The notes: generated by a model not told the origin, from the letters alone. Positions 42,802 to 52,029 are shown, numbered from the stretch's first letter. The stretch is DNA of 64,000 bases from Leptospiraceae bacterium (GCA_022402465.1 JAKRSH010000044.1:1-64000), one strand, 5' to 3'. Numbers and translations: made by a program.

Positions 42802-43004
42802 AAGATTGAAGATTGTTTTCCTAAATTATAAATTTTGTGTAAGGCTCTGAGTTTATCTGCAACAGATTTCTGGGTTATTTCGTTTTGGACAGAAACACGA
42901 ACCAACTCGCCTACAGACATACCTCTTAGATTTGCGTTCGCTTTAAGCAGCATAAGTTCCTCATCAGAGAATAAAATTGTAAACCTTTTATCTACTTTAG
43001 ACAT
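42798..43004 (-). CDS. Ribbon-helix-helix antitoxin-like protein
   Basis: A 68-residue protein. A beta strand (KRFTILFSDEELMLLKANA) followed by the two-helix segment NLRGMSVGELVRVSVQNEI suggests a CopG/Mnt-type ribbon-helix-helix DNA-binding fold. A C-terminal helix would contact the partner protein. It lies 12 bases after a TPR gene and overlaps the PIN-like gene, which fits an antitoxin that represses its own promoter. Confidence 0.6.
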   Translation of the reverse strand: MSKVDKRFTILFSDEELMLLKANANLRGMSVGELVRVSVQNEITQKSVADKLRALHKIYNLGKQSSIL

Positions 43005-43016
43005 AAAATAGTTTGT

Positions 43017-43607
43017 TTAATCTTCCACATTGAGTTCTTTTTCTGCTTGGTAATACCTTCGCCAAGAATTTTGGGCATCTACTGCTTGGCCCATAGAATC
43101 ATAGATAGCACCTATGTTATAATATGCATCAGTGATGGTAAAATCTTTTTCTACGGATTTTCGAAAGAGAGTAATTGCCTTTTCTTTATTTCCTGAGAAC
43201 CATTCGGCTGTAGCCCAGTGAAAATACCACTTGCCTAAACTAGGATCTCTAGGTCTTACACTTTCAAAGACTTGAATATTTTCCTCAAATAATTTTGCAC
43301 TATTTCCATAATTCCTCTTGATTGTTTTCCATTTTTCCGCCCTGGTATAATTATCTTCCTCACGGGATGGTATGGGCAGATCTTCTTTCATGAGTAGTGC
43401 CTGAGCATAAACTAATCTCATATAAATTTCAGCTGGCTGAATTTCTAAGTACTTTTCTAAATAAGGAATAGACTCAGAATATCTTCCTTGCTTGAATAGT
43501 TCATAAGTCTTAGCTCTCAATTCTTTTGTTAGGCGACCTTTTTCAGATGAATACAAAGGTGCTACAATTAAAAAGATGCTAAATATATAGAAGAATATTT
43601 TCGCCAT
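43017..43607 (-). CDS. Exported TPR protein
   Basis: A 196-residue protein with a signal peptide (MAKIFFYIFSIFLIVAPLYS) and at least three TPR helix pairs (YSESIPYLEKYLEIQP; GKWYFHWATAEWFSGNKEKAITLF; DAYYNIGAIYDSMGQAVDA). TPR proteins act as protein-protein scaffolds, so a periplasmic scaffold role is likely. Its start overlaps the end of the upstream gene by 29 bases. Partner unknown. Confidence 0.8.
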   Translation of the reverse strand: MAKIFFYIFSIFLIVAPLYSSEKGRLTKELRAKTYELFKQGRYSESIPYLEKYLEIQPAEIYMRLVYAQALLMKEDLPIPSREEDNYTRAEKWKTIKRNYGNSAKLFEENIQVFESVRPRDPSLGKWYFHWATAEWFSGNKEKAITLFRKSVEKDFTITDAYYNIGAIYDSMGQAVDAQNSWRRYYQAEKELNVED

Positions 43608-44721
43608 ATGTAGGGTATATCTTTGTATTAATTTTTACATTTAGACTATCCAATTCTGCTTGGTCGACTATGAAGTCTGAATGATCTTTATCTCCAATTA
43701 ACAAAAATGTATCTATATTTAACTCCATTAACTTTTCCCTAGAGTTTAAAGTTTTCATTAATTTACTGATAAATTGTCTTTTTATAAAATAAATATTTTC
43801 TGTTTCAAGATATTTTTCAATTTTAATAACATGGGAATAAGAAGTATGGAATCTCTCTCCAACAAATGATTTGAACAAGTAAATACTATGTGTTAACATA
43901 TCATTTGTTACAGCCTTACTATTGACTCTTTTATCTCTATAATTTGCTAAGCCAGGAATTAAATTATTTAATTTAGAATGAATCATTTGAATCCATCTTG
44001 GGGAAATCATATTCGTATCAATCTCGTCTTCTTCATTTGTTTTCTTTAATAAATCATGTTTAGGCACAAATGCGACAAGACAGGCATCTATACCTGGTTG
44101 ATTTAAAAAGAAAAATAGAATCTTTCCATAAAGGTTAATAGATTCTAAGGAAAATTTCTTAGAAAAAAACGGATCCATTATTAGATTAGGAGTGATTTCT
44201 AATTCAAAAAAATTATCTTCTCCTAATTTTACAAATGGATCATTCTTAAGAAATAAAAAGTTAGTTCGAGTAACAGAATCCAGACCTGTAGACATTTCAC
44301 AAAAGTAAGCTTGCGAATCGTAAGATAAGAAATACCAACCAAAATGCTCAACACCGATACGATTCAATAAAAAACTACTGTATTTCATAATGGATGATTC
44401 TTGAATCGTAGAAGCATCACTGTACAAGGACAAAAGAGTCTTGAACTCTTCTTCTTTAGATGGTTCAACTAGATCGGAATAAATGCTTCTCATCCTGGAT
44501 GGAATTGATTTTGAAGAAGAATACTGCTCAATAGAAGATTGCTCTTGAACAATTTGTACTGCATCTGAACTTGTAGGGCTAGTTACCTTTTGAACTAAGT
44601 CCTTGAGTTCTGGATTGAATATGGATGACCTTTTTGCTTCTAATTCTGGGTCTACCTTAGAATCTTGAAAGAATTCACGGATTCTCTTAGGAGGAATTAT
44701 TTGAAAAGAAGTGGGTTTCAT
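43579..44721 (-). CDS. Protein of unknown function
   Basis: A 380-residue soluble protein with no signal peptide or membrane helix. It has a Ser-rich, probably disordered segment at about residues 48-80, then a mixed alpha-beta region with the GAF-like pattern GWYFLSYDSQAYFCEMSTGL near 130. The C-terminal third is charged and helical. I do not recognise a family. It is the first gene of a minus-strand group with the overlapping TPR gene and is divergent from the metalloenzyme gene. Confidence 0.6.
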   Translation of the reverse strand: MKPTSFQIIPPKRIREFFQDSKVDPELEAKRSSIFNPELKDLVQKVTSPTSSDAVQIVQEQSSIEQYSSSKSIPSRMRSIYSDLVEPSKEEEFKTLLSLYSDASTIQESSIMKYSSFLLNRIGVEHFGWYFLSYDSQAYFCEMSTGLDSVTRTNFLFLKNDPFVKLGEDNFFELEITPNLIMDPFFSKKFSLESINLYGKILFFFLNQPGIDACLVAFVPKHDLLKKTNEEDEIDTNMISPRWIQMIHSKLNNLIPGLANYRDKRVNSKAVTNDMLTHSIYLFKSFVGERFHTSYSHVIKIEKYLETENIYFIKRQFISKLMKTLNSREKLMELNIDTFLLIGDKDHSDFIVDQAELDSLNVKINTKIYPTYGENILLYI

Positions 44722-44825
44722 CGACTGTTTCCTACTTTATTTCCTTAGAACCGAAACTCGCAAGCGAATTTCTTTTCTAGAATTAGTTGTATTCTAATAT
44801 AACGTAAGAAGATAGTCTAAATTGT

Positions 44826-45788
44826 ATGATTTTTTATGTATTTTTGGACGGAATTGGATTTGGAGAGAAAAACTCAGACAAAAACCCCTTCCAAAGATTC
44901 TCAACTCATATCTTTCGACCGCTCTCAGGAAATCCATCTACGGAAAGTAGAATACGCTATCTAGAAACAGATGCAACAATGGGAATCCCTGGCCTACCTC
45001 AGAGCGCAACTGGACAGACTGCATTGTGGACAGGTTTTAAAGCACCTTTAATCTTAGGTCGGCATTTGAGTGGTTTTCCGAGTTTTACATTAAAAAAGAT
45101 AATCGCTAAGCATTCCATGATAAAAATTTTAAATGCAAATGGAGTGAAAAGTGATTTGATCAATTGCTATACACAAGCCTTTTTTAAAAAATTTGGCCCA
45201 ACTTCAAAACACCTCTCCGCATCCACTCTAATTCAAATGGCTTCCGACCGCCCTTTAAAAAGCATAGAGGATCTAAGAGAAGGAAATGGAATTTATATGG
45301 ATATAACGCATGAATTCCTAAGAAAAATGAATTTTGATTCAATTCCAGAAACTGATCCTGTTATGTTTCTACGAGACCCTTACGAGGTTGGAAAATCTAT
45401 ACCTTCAAAGTTCAGTCATTATGGACTTTGTATTTATGAATATTTTTTGACTGATAAAATCGGTCATGATCAAAACTGGGAGCTCGCTGAAAAAAGCATT
45501 AGAGATTTGGAAAGTTTTATTTTAGGTTTCTTAGATGCTATGAATCCTTTGGAAGACACTCTCATTCTTACCTCAGATCATGGTAACATGGAAGACTTAT
45601 CAATAGGAACACATACGAAAAATCCTGTCCCAACCATGCTTTCCGGTAAGTATGCCAATGAATTAGAGAAATCGATTAAAAATCTAGCCGATATTCCACC
45701 CAGTATTTATACAATGTTAAATCTCAAAGAAGCTTACGAAGTCTGGCAAAGCTCTGACTTCCACTCTCATAGAATCGAAACTATCTAA
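44826..45788 (+). CDS. Alkaline-phosphatase-superfamily metalloenzyme (phosphomutase-like)
   Basis: A 320-residue enzyme of the superfamily that includes phosphopentomutase and cofactor-independent phosphoglycerate mutase. Metal- and substrate-binding motifs are visible: FLDGIG (N-terminal Asp), LPQSATGQTAL (nucleophile region around Ser60 or Thr62), DKIGHD, SDHGNMED and GTHTKNPVPT. The large insert domains of full-size iPGM are missing. The exact reaction cannot be told. It overlaps the convergent TPR gene by four bases. Confidence 0.8.
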   Translation: MIFYVFLDGIGFGEKNSDKNPFQRFSTHIFRPLSGNPSTESRIRYLETDATMGIPGLPQSATGQTALWTGFKAPLILGRHLSGFPSFTLKKIIAKHSMIKILNANGVKSDLINCYTQAFFKKFGPTSKHLSASTLIQMASDRPLKSIEDLREGNGIYMDITHEFLRKMNFDSIPETDPVMFLRDPYEVGKSIPSKFSHYGLCIYEYFLTDKIGHDQNWELAEKSIRDLESFILGFLDAMNPLEDTLILTSDHGNMEDLSIGTHTKNPVPTMLSGKYANELEKSIKNLADIPPSIYTMLNLKEAYEVWQSSDFHSHRIETI

Positions 45789-46915
45789 AAATCAAAGTCC
45801 TCATCATTCCTAGAATCCAATGGTTTGGAACTATCACTTGGACTTGCAATACTGGATTTTTCTTGTAATTGGTCTAAGCATTCTTTCTTCCAGGCTATAG
45901 CCTTTTCAGTAATATGATTTTTATTATATTTATCTATAACAACTTGAAAGATAGCGGCAGCATTTTCATATTTCGCTTGTTTAAAATAGATTGTTCCCTT
46001 CTTAAACAAGGCATCTTGGTCTAGGGAATATACACTATTATTGAGAAGTTTGTTAATGGTTTGAATTGCTTCGGTGTATTTTCCTAAGGCATCATAACTT
46101 GATGCAATATAATACAGAGACCCTTCTTCATTTTGTCCAAGTTCTATTGATTTTTGAAAATACTCGATTGCTTTATAATATTGCTTACTTACAAAAAAAG
46201 TTTTAGCTTTTTCATATACACCAGACTTGTATTCACTTTCAATCTTAGGATCTGTTCCATCCATCCTGGAAGATTCTTCGAGGTAGCCATCAAATAAATC
46301 AAAGGCTGCATAGTCCTTACCTTGTTTTTTCAGGACACGTCCCAGTCCTATCCTTGCTTCTGTATAATTACCATCTTCTTGGATAGCAAGTACATAGTTC
46401 TTTCTCGCGGTTTCCCATTGGCTTAGATTATAATTATAATCTGCCAAGGATTTAAAAACCTTAGAACGAATCTTTCTATCAGTACTAGTTCGCAAAACAT
46501 TATCTAGATGAACACGACCTTCATTTTCCCGGTTCATTCTAAGCAAAAGATCACCTAGTGATAAACTTAATTTTTCTTGTTCTGTAATTGATATATCATT
46601 GGTTCTATTGATACTCTGGTAAATTTCTAAAGCTCTGTATTTGTCACCAGAATTTTCTAAGGCCTTAGCTAAATTATATTTGATTCTAAATTCGTATTGT
46701 GGATTATTTTTAGCAACTAATTCAGAAAAAATTGAAACTGCCTTTGATTTAGAACTATCTCCTGTTTGTTGGAGGTATTCTTCTCCTTCTAGAATTTTTT
46801 CTAAGATCCCCTCTTGAGCATAAAGGTCTTTTTGAAATAAGGTTTGGTAGGCAGCAGTCATTAAACCTGCAGAAATAAGTAAGAAGCCAGTTAAAACAAT
46901 AATTGAACGATTCAT
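45785..46915 (-). CDS. TPR-repeat envelope protein
   Basis: A 376-residue protein with an N-terminal hydrophobic anchor (about 5-25) followed by a run of TPR motifs over residues 70-350, for example AKALENSGDKYRALEIYQSI, GLGRVLKKQGKDYAAFDLF and YKAIEYFQKSIELGQ. It ends in a Ser/Asp-rich tail. Its start overlaps the stop of the upstream FN3-like gene by four bases, so both are made together. Probably a periplasm-facing scaffold. Confidence 0.82.
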   Translation of the reverse strand: MNRSIIVLTGFLLISAGLMTAAYQTLFQKDLYAQEGILEKILEGEEYLQQTGDSSKSKAVSIFSELVAKNNPQYEFRIKYNLAKALENSGDKYRALEIYQSINRTNDISITEQEKLSLSLGDLLLRMNRENEGRVHLDNVLRTSTDRKIRSKVFKSLADYNYNLSQWETARKNYVLAIQEDGNYTEARIGLGRVLKKQGKDYAAFDLFDGYLEESSRMDGTDPKIESEYKSGVYEKAKTFFVSKQYYKAIEYFQKSIELGQNEEGSLYYIASSYDALGKYTEAIQTINKLLNNSVYSLDQDALFKKGTIYFKQAKYENAAAIFQVVIDKYNKNHITEKAIAWKKECLDQLQEKSSIASPSDSSKPLDSRNDEDFDF

Positions 46916-48594
46916 TTTCCACCTCTAGCAATACGATCTAAACTTCGATTCTTCCAAAACTGAGCTCGTTCTGCATTGTATTGAACAGTCTCAATTCGAT
47001 TGAATAATTTTAAGGATTTCTTGAATTCACCTAAATGAAAATAACATATACCCATAAAGAACATTGCCTTTCCTTTGAGGATAGTGTCATTTTCTACCTT
47101 AGCATATTGGGTGAGTTTATAAATAGCTAAGGAGTATTCTTTTTTCTTATATGTTGATCTAAGTATTTCATCTAAAATACTTGAATCCGAATTATAAATT
47201 ACAGTAGGTTCTACATTTTCAGCAGTTTCATTTTCCAGATTTTCCTGAGCTACCTTATCATCTTTAGGTGCATCTAGATTTGAACTTAGCTTAGGAAGAT
47301 CACTAGGATTTGTTTTGGTAATTTCAGGATTTGCCGTTGTAGCTGAAGTGATTTCTTCTTTTTTTTCTTCAGGAACTAAATCTTTATCAAATTCATATTT
47401 AAAAAAAGAATTCCCATCGCTTAGATTAAAATCTTCAGCAATATCAGCCTTCTTTGCAGTAACAGCAAAGTATAGAGCTTCAACTTGTTTAATTTCTTTA
47501 ATGCTAATCGACGTCTTAGGATGAGATATAACCCCAACTTTTAAAACTGTTCCTCCTACAAAGGAATTGACTCCTTCATCAAAAGATCGAGTTGATGCAT
47601 AGATTGTATACTGAGTTGTGTCATCTGCTCCAGTAGGTGGATTCCATTTCAGAGTTGCACCCTTACCCTTTCTATCGTAACCAAAACCTCTCACTGTAAA
47701 ACTAGAACTTTCTTCTTTACTACTTGTTTGTGGTTTAGCGGAATCTTCGGAGGCAGGCTGATTGATTTGGTTGTCCTTAACAACTTCTGCATTTCCTTTT
47801 TTATCTAAAATAAAGAAAATTCTTCTATAAGATACATTTTTTTCCAAAGGTAGACTTTCGGCTTGGTCATCTTCCTTGACAGAAACCCCATAGTATAAGG
47901 TTTGTGATCTTGATAGATCTAAGTCTAGATAAGTATTGATTGGATGAGAAAGTTCCACAAGTTTATCAGCTTTCCTCATATTTTCCATAGTATTCATTGG
48001 AGAATTTGATCTATATAAAGAATATACAGTTTGTTTGGCGACTGCATTCCAGGGAGGAGTCCAGCTAACTCGGATATGAGAACCCTCTGCCTTGATTAGA
48101 AGATTTCCTATAGTTTTGGTTTTATTACTCGCATTTGAATTCAAACTTACTAAGGGGGAAGTTGTAGCAATTGCTGAAGTTTCTTCTATAGATATTGGTT
48201 TTGTTGTATAATTTTGATCTGCTAGCATAACTACTGTTCTTTTCTTAACAGCCTCAACAGTAACTATTGCATAGTAGTAAGTGCCTGGTTTTAAGTTATA
48301 ATCATAATAATTCGAGGCTGTATTTTTTCCTTGTATGGGAAATCTACCCAAGGAATCAGCAACATATAATTTTTCGGGAGTATCGATTATAGAGTTTGAT
48401 CTTGCAATAATTATTTCACCATCTTCAGAAGGCGGTTCCCAGAGGATGTAAATGGATTTATTGTCTGGTAGCATGCTTGCACGAATACTTGAGGTTTCCT
48501 TCTTATCAAAATTGGAAGAAAACAATCCCTGCCCCAAAATCGGGGAAGTTGTAAGCCAAAGAAGAATTGGCAAGGTGTAAAAATGATTCTTCAT
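46912..48594 (-). CDS. Exported FN3-like and TPR protein
   Basis: A 560-residue protein. A signal peptide (MKNHFYTLPILLWLTTSPILG) is followed by three similar beta-sandwich modules of about 110 residues each (near 35-140, 165-270, 295-395), each with a pattern like SWTPPWNA, WEPPSEDG or KWNPPTGAD followed by YYY- or LYYGV-type strands; these resemble fibronectin type III. A Ser/Glu-rich linker leads to a C-terminal TPR-like part (about 480-555: KAMFFMGICYFHLGEFKKSL). Probably periplasmic or surface. It is coupled to the TPR gene downstream. Confidence 0.75.
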   Translation of the reverse strand: MKNHFYTLPILLWLTTSPILGQGLFSSNFDKKETSSIRASMLPDNKSIYILWEPPSEDGEIIIARSNSIIDTPEKLYVADSLGRFPIQGKNTASNYYDYNLKPGTYYYAIVTVEAVKKRTVVMLADQNYTTKPISIEETSAIATTSPLVSLNSNASNKTKTIGNLLIKAEGSHIRVSWTPPWNAVAKQTVYSLYRSNSPMNTMENMRKADKLVELSHPINTYLDLDLSRSQTLYYGVSVKEDDQAESLPLEKNVSYRRIFFILDKKGNAEVVKDNQINQPASEDSAKPQTSSKEESSSFTVRGFGYDRKGKGATLKWNPPTGADDTTQYTIYASTRSFDEGVNSFVGGTVLKVGVISHPKTSISIKEIKQVEALYFAVTAKKADIAEDFNLSDGNSFFKYEFDKDLVPEEKKEEITSATTANPEITKTNPSDLPKLSSNLDAPKDDKVAQENLENETAENVEPTVIYNSDSSILDEILRSTYKKKEYSLAIYKLTQYAKVENDTILKGKAMFFMGICYFHLGEFKKSLKLFNRIETVQYNAERAQFWKNRSLDRIARGGK

Positions 48595-48688
48595 GCTCTT
48601 CTATTATCGGATGTAAATGTAGAGAATATTGAGTTCAGCTCAGGTCTTTTCCTTGATTTTGTAAGTTTTCTCCGCAACCTAGACAAGT

Positions 48689-49351
48689 ATGGCTGAAACA
48701 GAATACTTTGAAAGTGAAGATTACCAGAATTTTTTATTATCAAGCCAACGTAGAGAAATCTGCCCACCGGAACTCATTTTTGAAAATTTCAAAATATCTG
48801 AGGTTGAGAACTTAGTGGACTTTGGATGTGGCAAAGGATTTTACCTTCAGGACTTTAGAAGAATACTCAGAAAGGAATCTTGGATTTGGCCCTGCGAATG
48901 CCAACATGATTTGATAGATTTTATTCTCAAAAGAAAAATTGACGAATCCATTCATAACTTAACTCCCTTTTATATGGATAGATCCGATCATCCTCTTCTA
49001 CCAGAGTGGATTCCAACTCCTGATCTGATTTTTACAAGTCTCTGTCTTTCCACCTTTCCCAATCCTGGTCTTGCTATGGATGGATTAATTCGCTCTATGA
49101 ATCCAGGGGGCAGATTGATCATAGTCGATTGGAACAAGCACGAATACAATTTTGGACCAAGGATCAACGACAAGGTTTCCCAAGATAAGATGGTATTCTT
49201 AGCAGAAGATTATAAATTAAAGGTCATCAAGCAAGTTAGAATTAAAGAATTATTTTATGCAATCGAAGTCGTTGCATCCGCTGATTTTGTATATGGTTTT
49301 TATGATTTAAAAGAAGAAGAAGCTGATGGAGGGATATGGGACAAAAGTTAA
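48689..49351 (+). CDS. Class I SAM-dependent methyltransferase-like protein
   Basis: A 220-residue protein. SAM-binding motif I is VDFGCGKGFYL (about 44-54), with later motifs DLIFTSLCLSTF and MNPGGRLIIVDW. The residue that usually binds the SAM ribose after motif I is not clear in the WPCECQHDL stretch. The substrate is unknown. Its 3' end overlaps the histidine kinase gene by 16 bases and carries that gene's GGAGGG binding site, so the methyltransferase belongs to the same operon. Confidence 0.8.
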   Translation: MAETEYFESEDYQNFLLSSQRREICPPELIFENFKISEVENLVDFGCGKGFYLQDFRRILRKESWIWPCECQHDLIDFILKRKIDESIHNLTPFYMDRSDHPLLPEWIPTPDLIFTSLCLSTFPNPGLAMDGLIRSMNPGGRLIIVDWNKHEYNFGPRINDKVSQDKMVFLAEDYKLKVIKQVRIKELFYAIEVVASADFVYGFYDLKEEEADGGIWDKS

Positions 49352-51174
49352 AGTCGATTCCGTCTTCCTTACTTCTACTTCTTTTGGGTTTAACTGCTTC
49401 CATTAGTGCGGATGCTATGGATGAAAAAATTAAAACCATCCCTCTTATGAGCTGGGAATCGAGTATCAAAGCAGAATATCTTTACCAAAGAGGAACACTT
49501 TGGGACAATCCAGATCTTGTTGAATGGAAAAGTCTCAACGAATTAAGAGACCCAATTTACTCATCAAAAAATATGGTTCCTCCCATCCTTTGGACAAGAG
49601 TTAAATTACCTCACATATCCGAATCCAATACTTTCTACATGAGAAAATTATTTCTTTCCACATTTTATGATGTTTACTTTCGTAAGGAAAAAATCCATAC
49701 CTATAGAGAATTTGAAAATAATCAATTTCTTCCAATTTATGAAAAGTTAGATTATTTCATTCTTCCTATTGCTGAAGAAGGAGAATACCTTTATATTCGA
49801 ACGGACTTTTTAGTTAAGTTTGATTATGCATTTGAAAATTTTACTTGGATAGGCAAGTTGGGAGATTTACTCGAATATAATATTCAGAAAGCAGTAGTAC
49901 CTCTTCTCTTATCCTTTGTTATTATTTCTATTGGGCTTATCGCATTTTTTTTATTTATTTTAAATTTAAAAAATTCTTATAAACCTCTGTTGTATTTCAG
50001 CATTATGAATATTTCTATAGGACTTGCAATTCTTTCACAAAATGAATTAATTTATATTATATACAATCATCCTAGTCTTTATTTTTCTATCTTGAATATT
50101 ACAAGTCTCTTAATTCCAATAGGCGTAATTGGATTCTTTTCCCATACACTGGGAAAGAATTTACTTAAAACAACAAATGTTTTTCAAAGAATCAATCTAT
50201 GTTTATTATTTATATATTTCATAAACTATTATTTTATTTTAAATCCCGAAACATACTTTATATCAGCAGTTATAAATCGTTTATTGCAGACTTTTTATTT
50301 TATAGAATTCTCTTATATTTTATTCAAATCAATAAAATTGGGAAAAGATAGCATTGAGGCTAGGATTTTTTCAATAGGAATCTTCTTCCTGCTAAGTTTT
50401 ATTATTTCATTTATCTTATATCTTTTTATATTCTATGAATCAACTAAATTACCTATGTGGGGTTGTCTACTCTTTCTAATATCAATGGGCGTTGCATTGG
50501 AAAGAGATTTTCGATTAAAAAGACAAAAATTAGTTCTAATCAAAAAAGAATATGAAATCCAACAAAAAACATTTCACCTAGCTCAACTAAGTCGATTGAA
50601 AGAAAAATTAAGTCCCCATTTTTTCTTCAACTCTTTAAATACCTTACATGCCTACGCAAATTTGAATTCTAAACTAGCTAAAATTTCCATTGATTCTATG
50701 ATAGAGAATTATAATTTCTTGGAAGAGCATGTAGACTCTAATTTGGTTCCATTTGAAAAAGAATGGGAATTTACAAAAGTATATTGCCGCTTACAGAAAG
50801 TAAGATATTTAGATAGATTAAAAGTTAAATTTAAGAAGTCAGGTGATTTTTCTAATATTTTAATTCCACCGCTCTCCTTACAACCACTGATAGAGAATGC
50901 CTTCAAACATGGATTTCAAAATTCCTCAGAAAGAATTTGGAAATTAAATATTGAAGCAGATATTATAAATAATCAAATTAATATTTCTGTAAATGATAAT
51001 GGTTCAGGATTAGATCACAAAGAAGATTACTTCAAAAGATCTTTAGGTAATATTCAATTTCGAATCAATTATTTCTTTGAATCAAATTCAATGAAAATTT
51101 CGAATTTACATATGGGTGGTGCAAGTATTCAAATTCAATATAGCCCAATTCTTAAATCTCATAGTCATGATTGA
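49336..51174 (+). CDS. 7TM sensor histidine kinase, LytS type
   Basis: A 612-residue membrane sensor kinase. A signal peptide and a beta-rich extracytoplasmic domain (about 28-180, 7TMR-DISM-like) are followed by seven or eight membrane helices (about 185-390). The cytoplasmic His_kinase domain has the phospho-acceptor in KLSPHFFFNSLN (His428). The ATPase has N-box LQPLIENAFKHG (Asn521) and G-box DNGSGL (554-559), so it looks catalytically complete. GGAGGG precedes the ATG by six bases. It overlaps the LytTR regulator by eight bases. Confidence 0.9.
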   Translation: MGQKLKSIPSSLLLLLLGLTASISADAMDEKIKTIPLMSWESSIKAEYLYQRGTLWDNPDLVEWKSLNELRDPIYSSKNMVPPILWTRVKLPHISESNTFYMRKLFLSTFYDVYFRKEKIHTYREFENNQFLPIYEKLDYFILPIAEEGEYLYIRTDFLVKFDYAFENFTWIGKLGDLLEYNIQKAVVPLLLSFVIISIGLIAFFLFILNLKNSYKPLLYFSIMNISIGLAILSQNELIYIIYNHPSLYFSILNITSLLIPIGVIGFFSHTLGKNLLKTTNVFQRINLCLLFIYFINYYFILNPETYFISAVINRLLQTFYFIEFSYILFKSIKLGKDSIEARIFSIGIFFLLSFIISFILYLFIFYESTKLPMWGCLLFLISMGVALERDFRLKRQKLVLIKKEYEIQQKTFHLAQLSRLKEKLSPHFFFNSLNTLHAYANLNSKLAKISIDSMIENYNFLEEHVDSNLVPFEKEWEFTKVYCRLQKVRYLDRLKVKFKKSGDFSNILIPPLSLQPLIENAFKHGFQNSSERIWKLNIEADIINNQINISVNDNGSGLDHKEDYFKRSLGNIQFRINYFFESNSMKISNLHMGGASIQIQYSPILKSHSHD

Positions 51175-51895
51175 AAAGAAGATTAAAGTTTGTATAGCGG
51201 AAGATGAATATCCTGCAAGGGAACTTTTATTAAAATTCATCAACAATAATGAACATTTACATTTGGTTAGCTTTGCAGACAATGGGATGGATGCTGCTGA
51301 AATGTTACAAAAACATGAATATGATCTAGCAATACTTGATATAAATCTACCCCACTATTCAGGAATGGAATTATCTAAATTTTGCAAAAAGAATTCTTAT
51401 CTAATTTTTGCCACAGCACTTAAAGAGCATGCTATATCAGCCTATGATTTGGGTGCTATTGATTATCTGCTTAAACCTTATTCAGAAGAAAGATTTCATG
51501 CAGCCATTGATAGAGTAATACAATTTTCACAAAATAAAAAGTATGAGCAAAACAAATCAACAGATTTAGCATTTACAATTTATGAAAAAAATAACTACTA
51601 TATCATCCCGTATAAGGAAATTATATATATTTCTTCCCATGGCAAGAAAACTGTAATCCATACAATAACAAAAGATTATGAAATCAATAAATTACTCAAA
51701 GAAGTTGAAAATAAAATTCCAACACAAATTTTCATAAGAATACACAAACAGATTATCGTTAACATTAATTTTATTTCTCATATTCAGTACAACCAAGGTG
51801 GCTCTTATATTGCCTATTTAAAGGATGAAGACGAAACAGAATTAGCAATTGGACGTTCTTTTGCTAGCGATTTGAAAGAAGTTCTCAAGATCTAA
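51167..51895 (+). CDS. LytTR-family response regulator
   Basis: A 242-residue regulator. The receiver domain (about 4-118) has AEDEY, phospho-acceptor Asp in LAILDINLPHYSG, ATALKEHAISAYDLGAIDYL and Lys in LLKPYSE. The LytTR DNA-binding domain (about 145-240) has YIIPYKEIIYISSHGKKTVI and FIRIHKQIIVNINFI. An open stretch of 17 codons upstream lies inside the kinase gene; ATG 51167 gives the normal receiver start. It is paired with the kinase at 49336. Confidence 0.92.
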   Translation: MIEKKIKVCIAEDEYPARELLLKFINNNEHLHLVSFADNGMDAAEMLQKHEYDLAILDINLPHYSGMELSKFCKKNSYLIFATALKEHAISAYDLGAIDYLLKPYSEERFHAAIDRVIQFSQNKKYEQNKSTDLAFTIYEKNNYYIIPYKEIIYISSHGKKTVIHTITKDYEINKLLKEVENKIPTQIFIRIHKQIIVNINFISHIQYNQGGSYIAYLKDEDETELAIGRSFASDLKEVLKI

Positions 51896-51906
51896 GTAGC
51901 GATCAT

Positions 51907-51939
51907 TCCTAAATGAGTAACACTTATTCTAATTTAGGA
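51907..51939. repeat. Inverted repeat downstream of the LytTR gene
   Basis: TCCTAAAT and ATTTAGGA are exact complements enclosing a second, imperfect pair GAGTAA/TTATTC around CAC. No T run follows, so it is not a clear intrinsic terminator. It could be a weak transcript end or part of an operator. Confidence 0.5.
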
Positions 51940-51974
51940 GGAAAAGGCAGGATTCGATGGTTTCAAACTTGACC

Positions 51975-52023
51975 TACAGTTTTAGGAAAAGTTTATTGAC
52001 AGTAGATTAGGAAATCTCAGGAG
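51975..52023 (+). promoter_or_regulatory. Direct repeats and ribosome binding site before the lipoprotein/TonB operon
   Basis: TACAGT..TTAGGAAA (51975-51989) recurs as ACAGT..TTAGGAAA (51999-52014), the ACAGT parts 23 bases apart. ACAGTT resembles known LytTR half-sites, which usually recur about every 21-22 bases. AGGAG at 52019-52023 is a good ribosome binding site for ATG 52030. Confidence 0.4.
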
Positions 52024-52029
52024 CATTCT

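Noticed and set aside
51996-52001. Exact TTGACA as a -35 box for the lipoprotein operon
   Set aside because: No acceptable -10 element lies 16-18 bases downstream; it overlaps the ACAGT repeat and the ribosome binding site follows.
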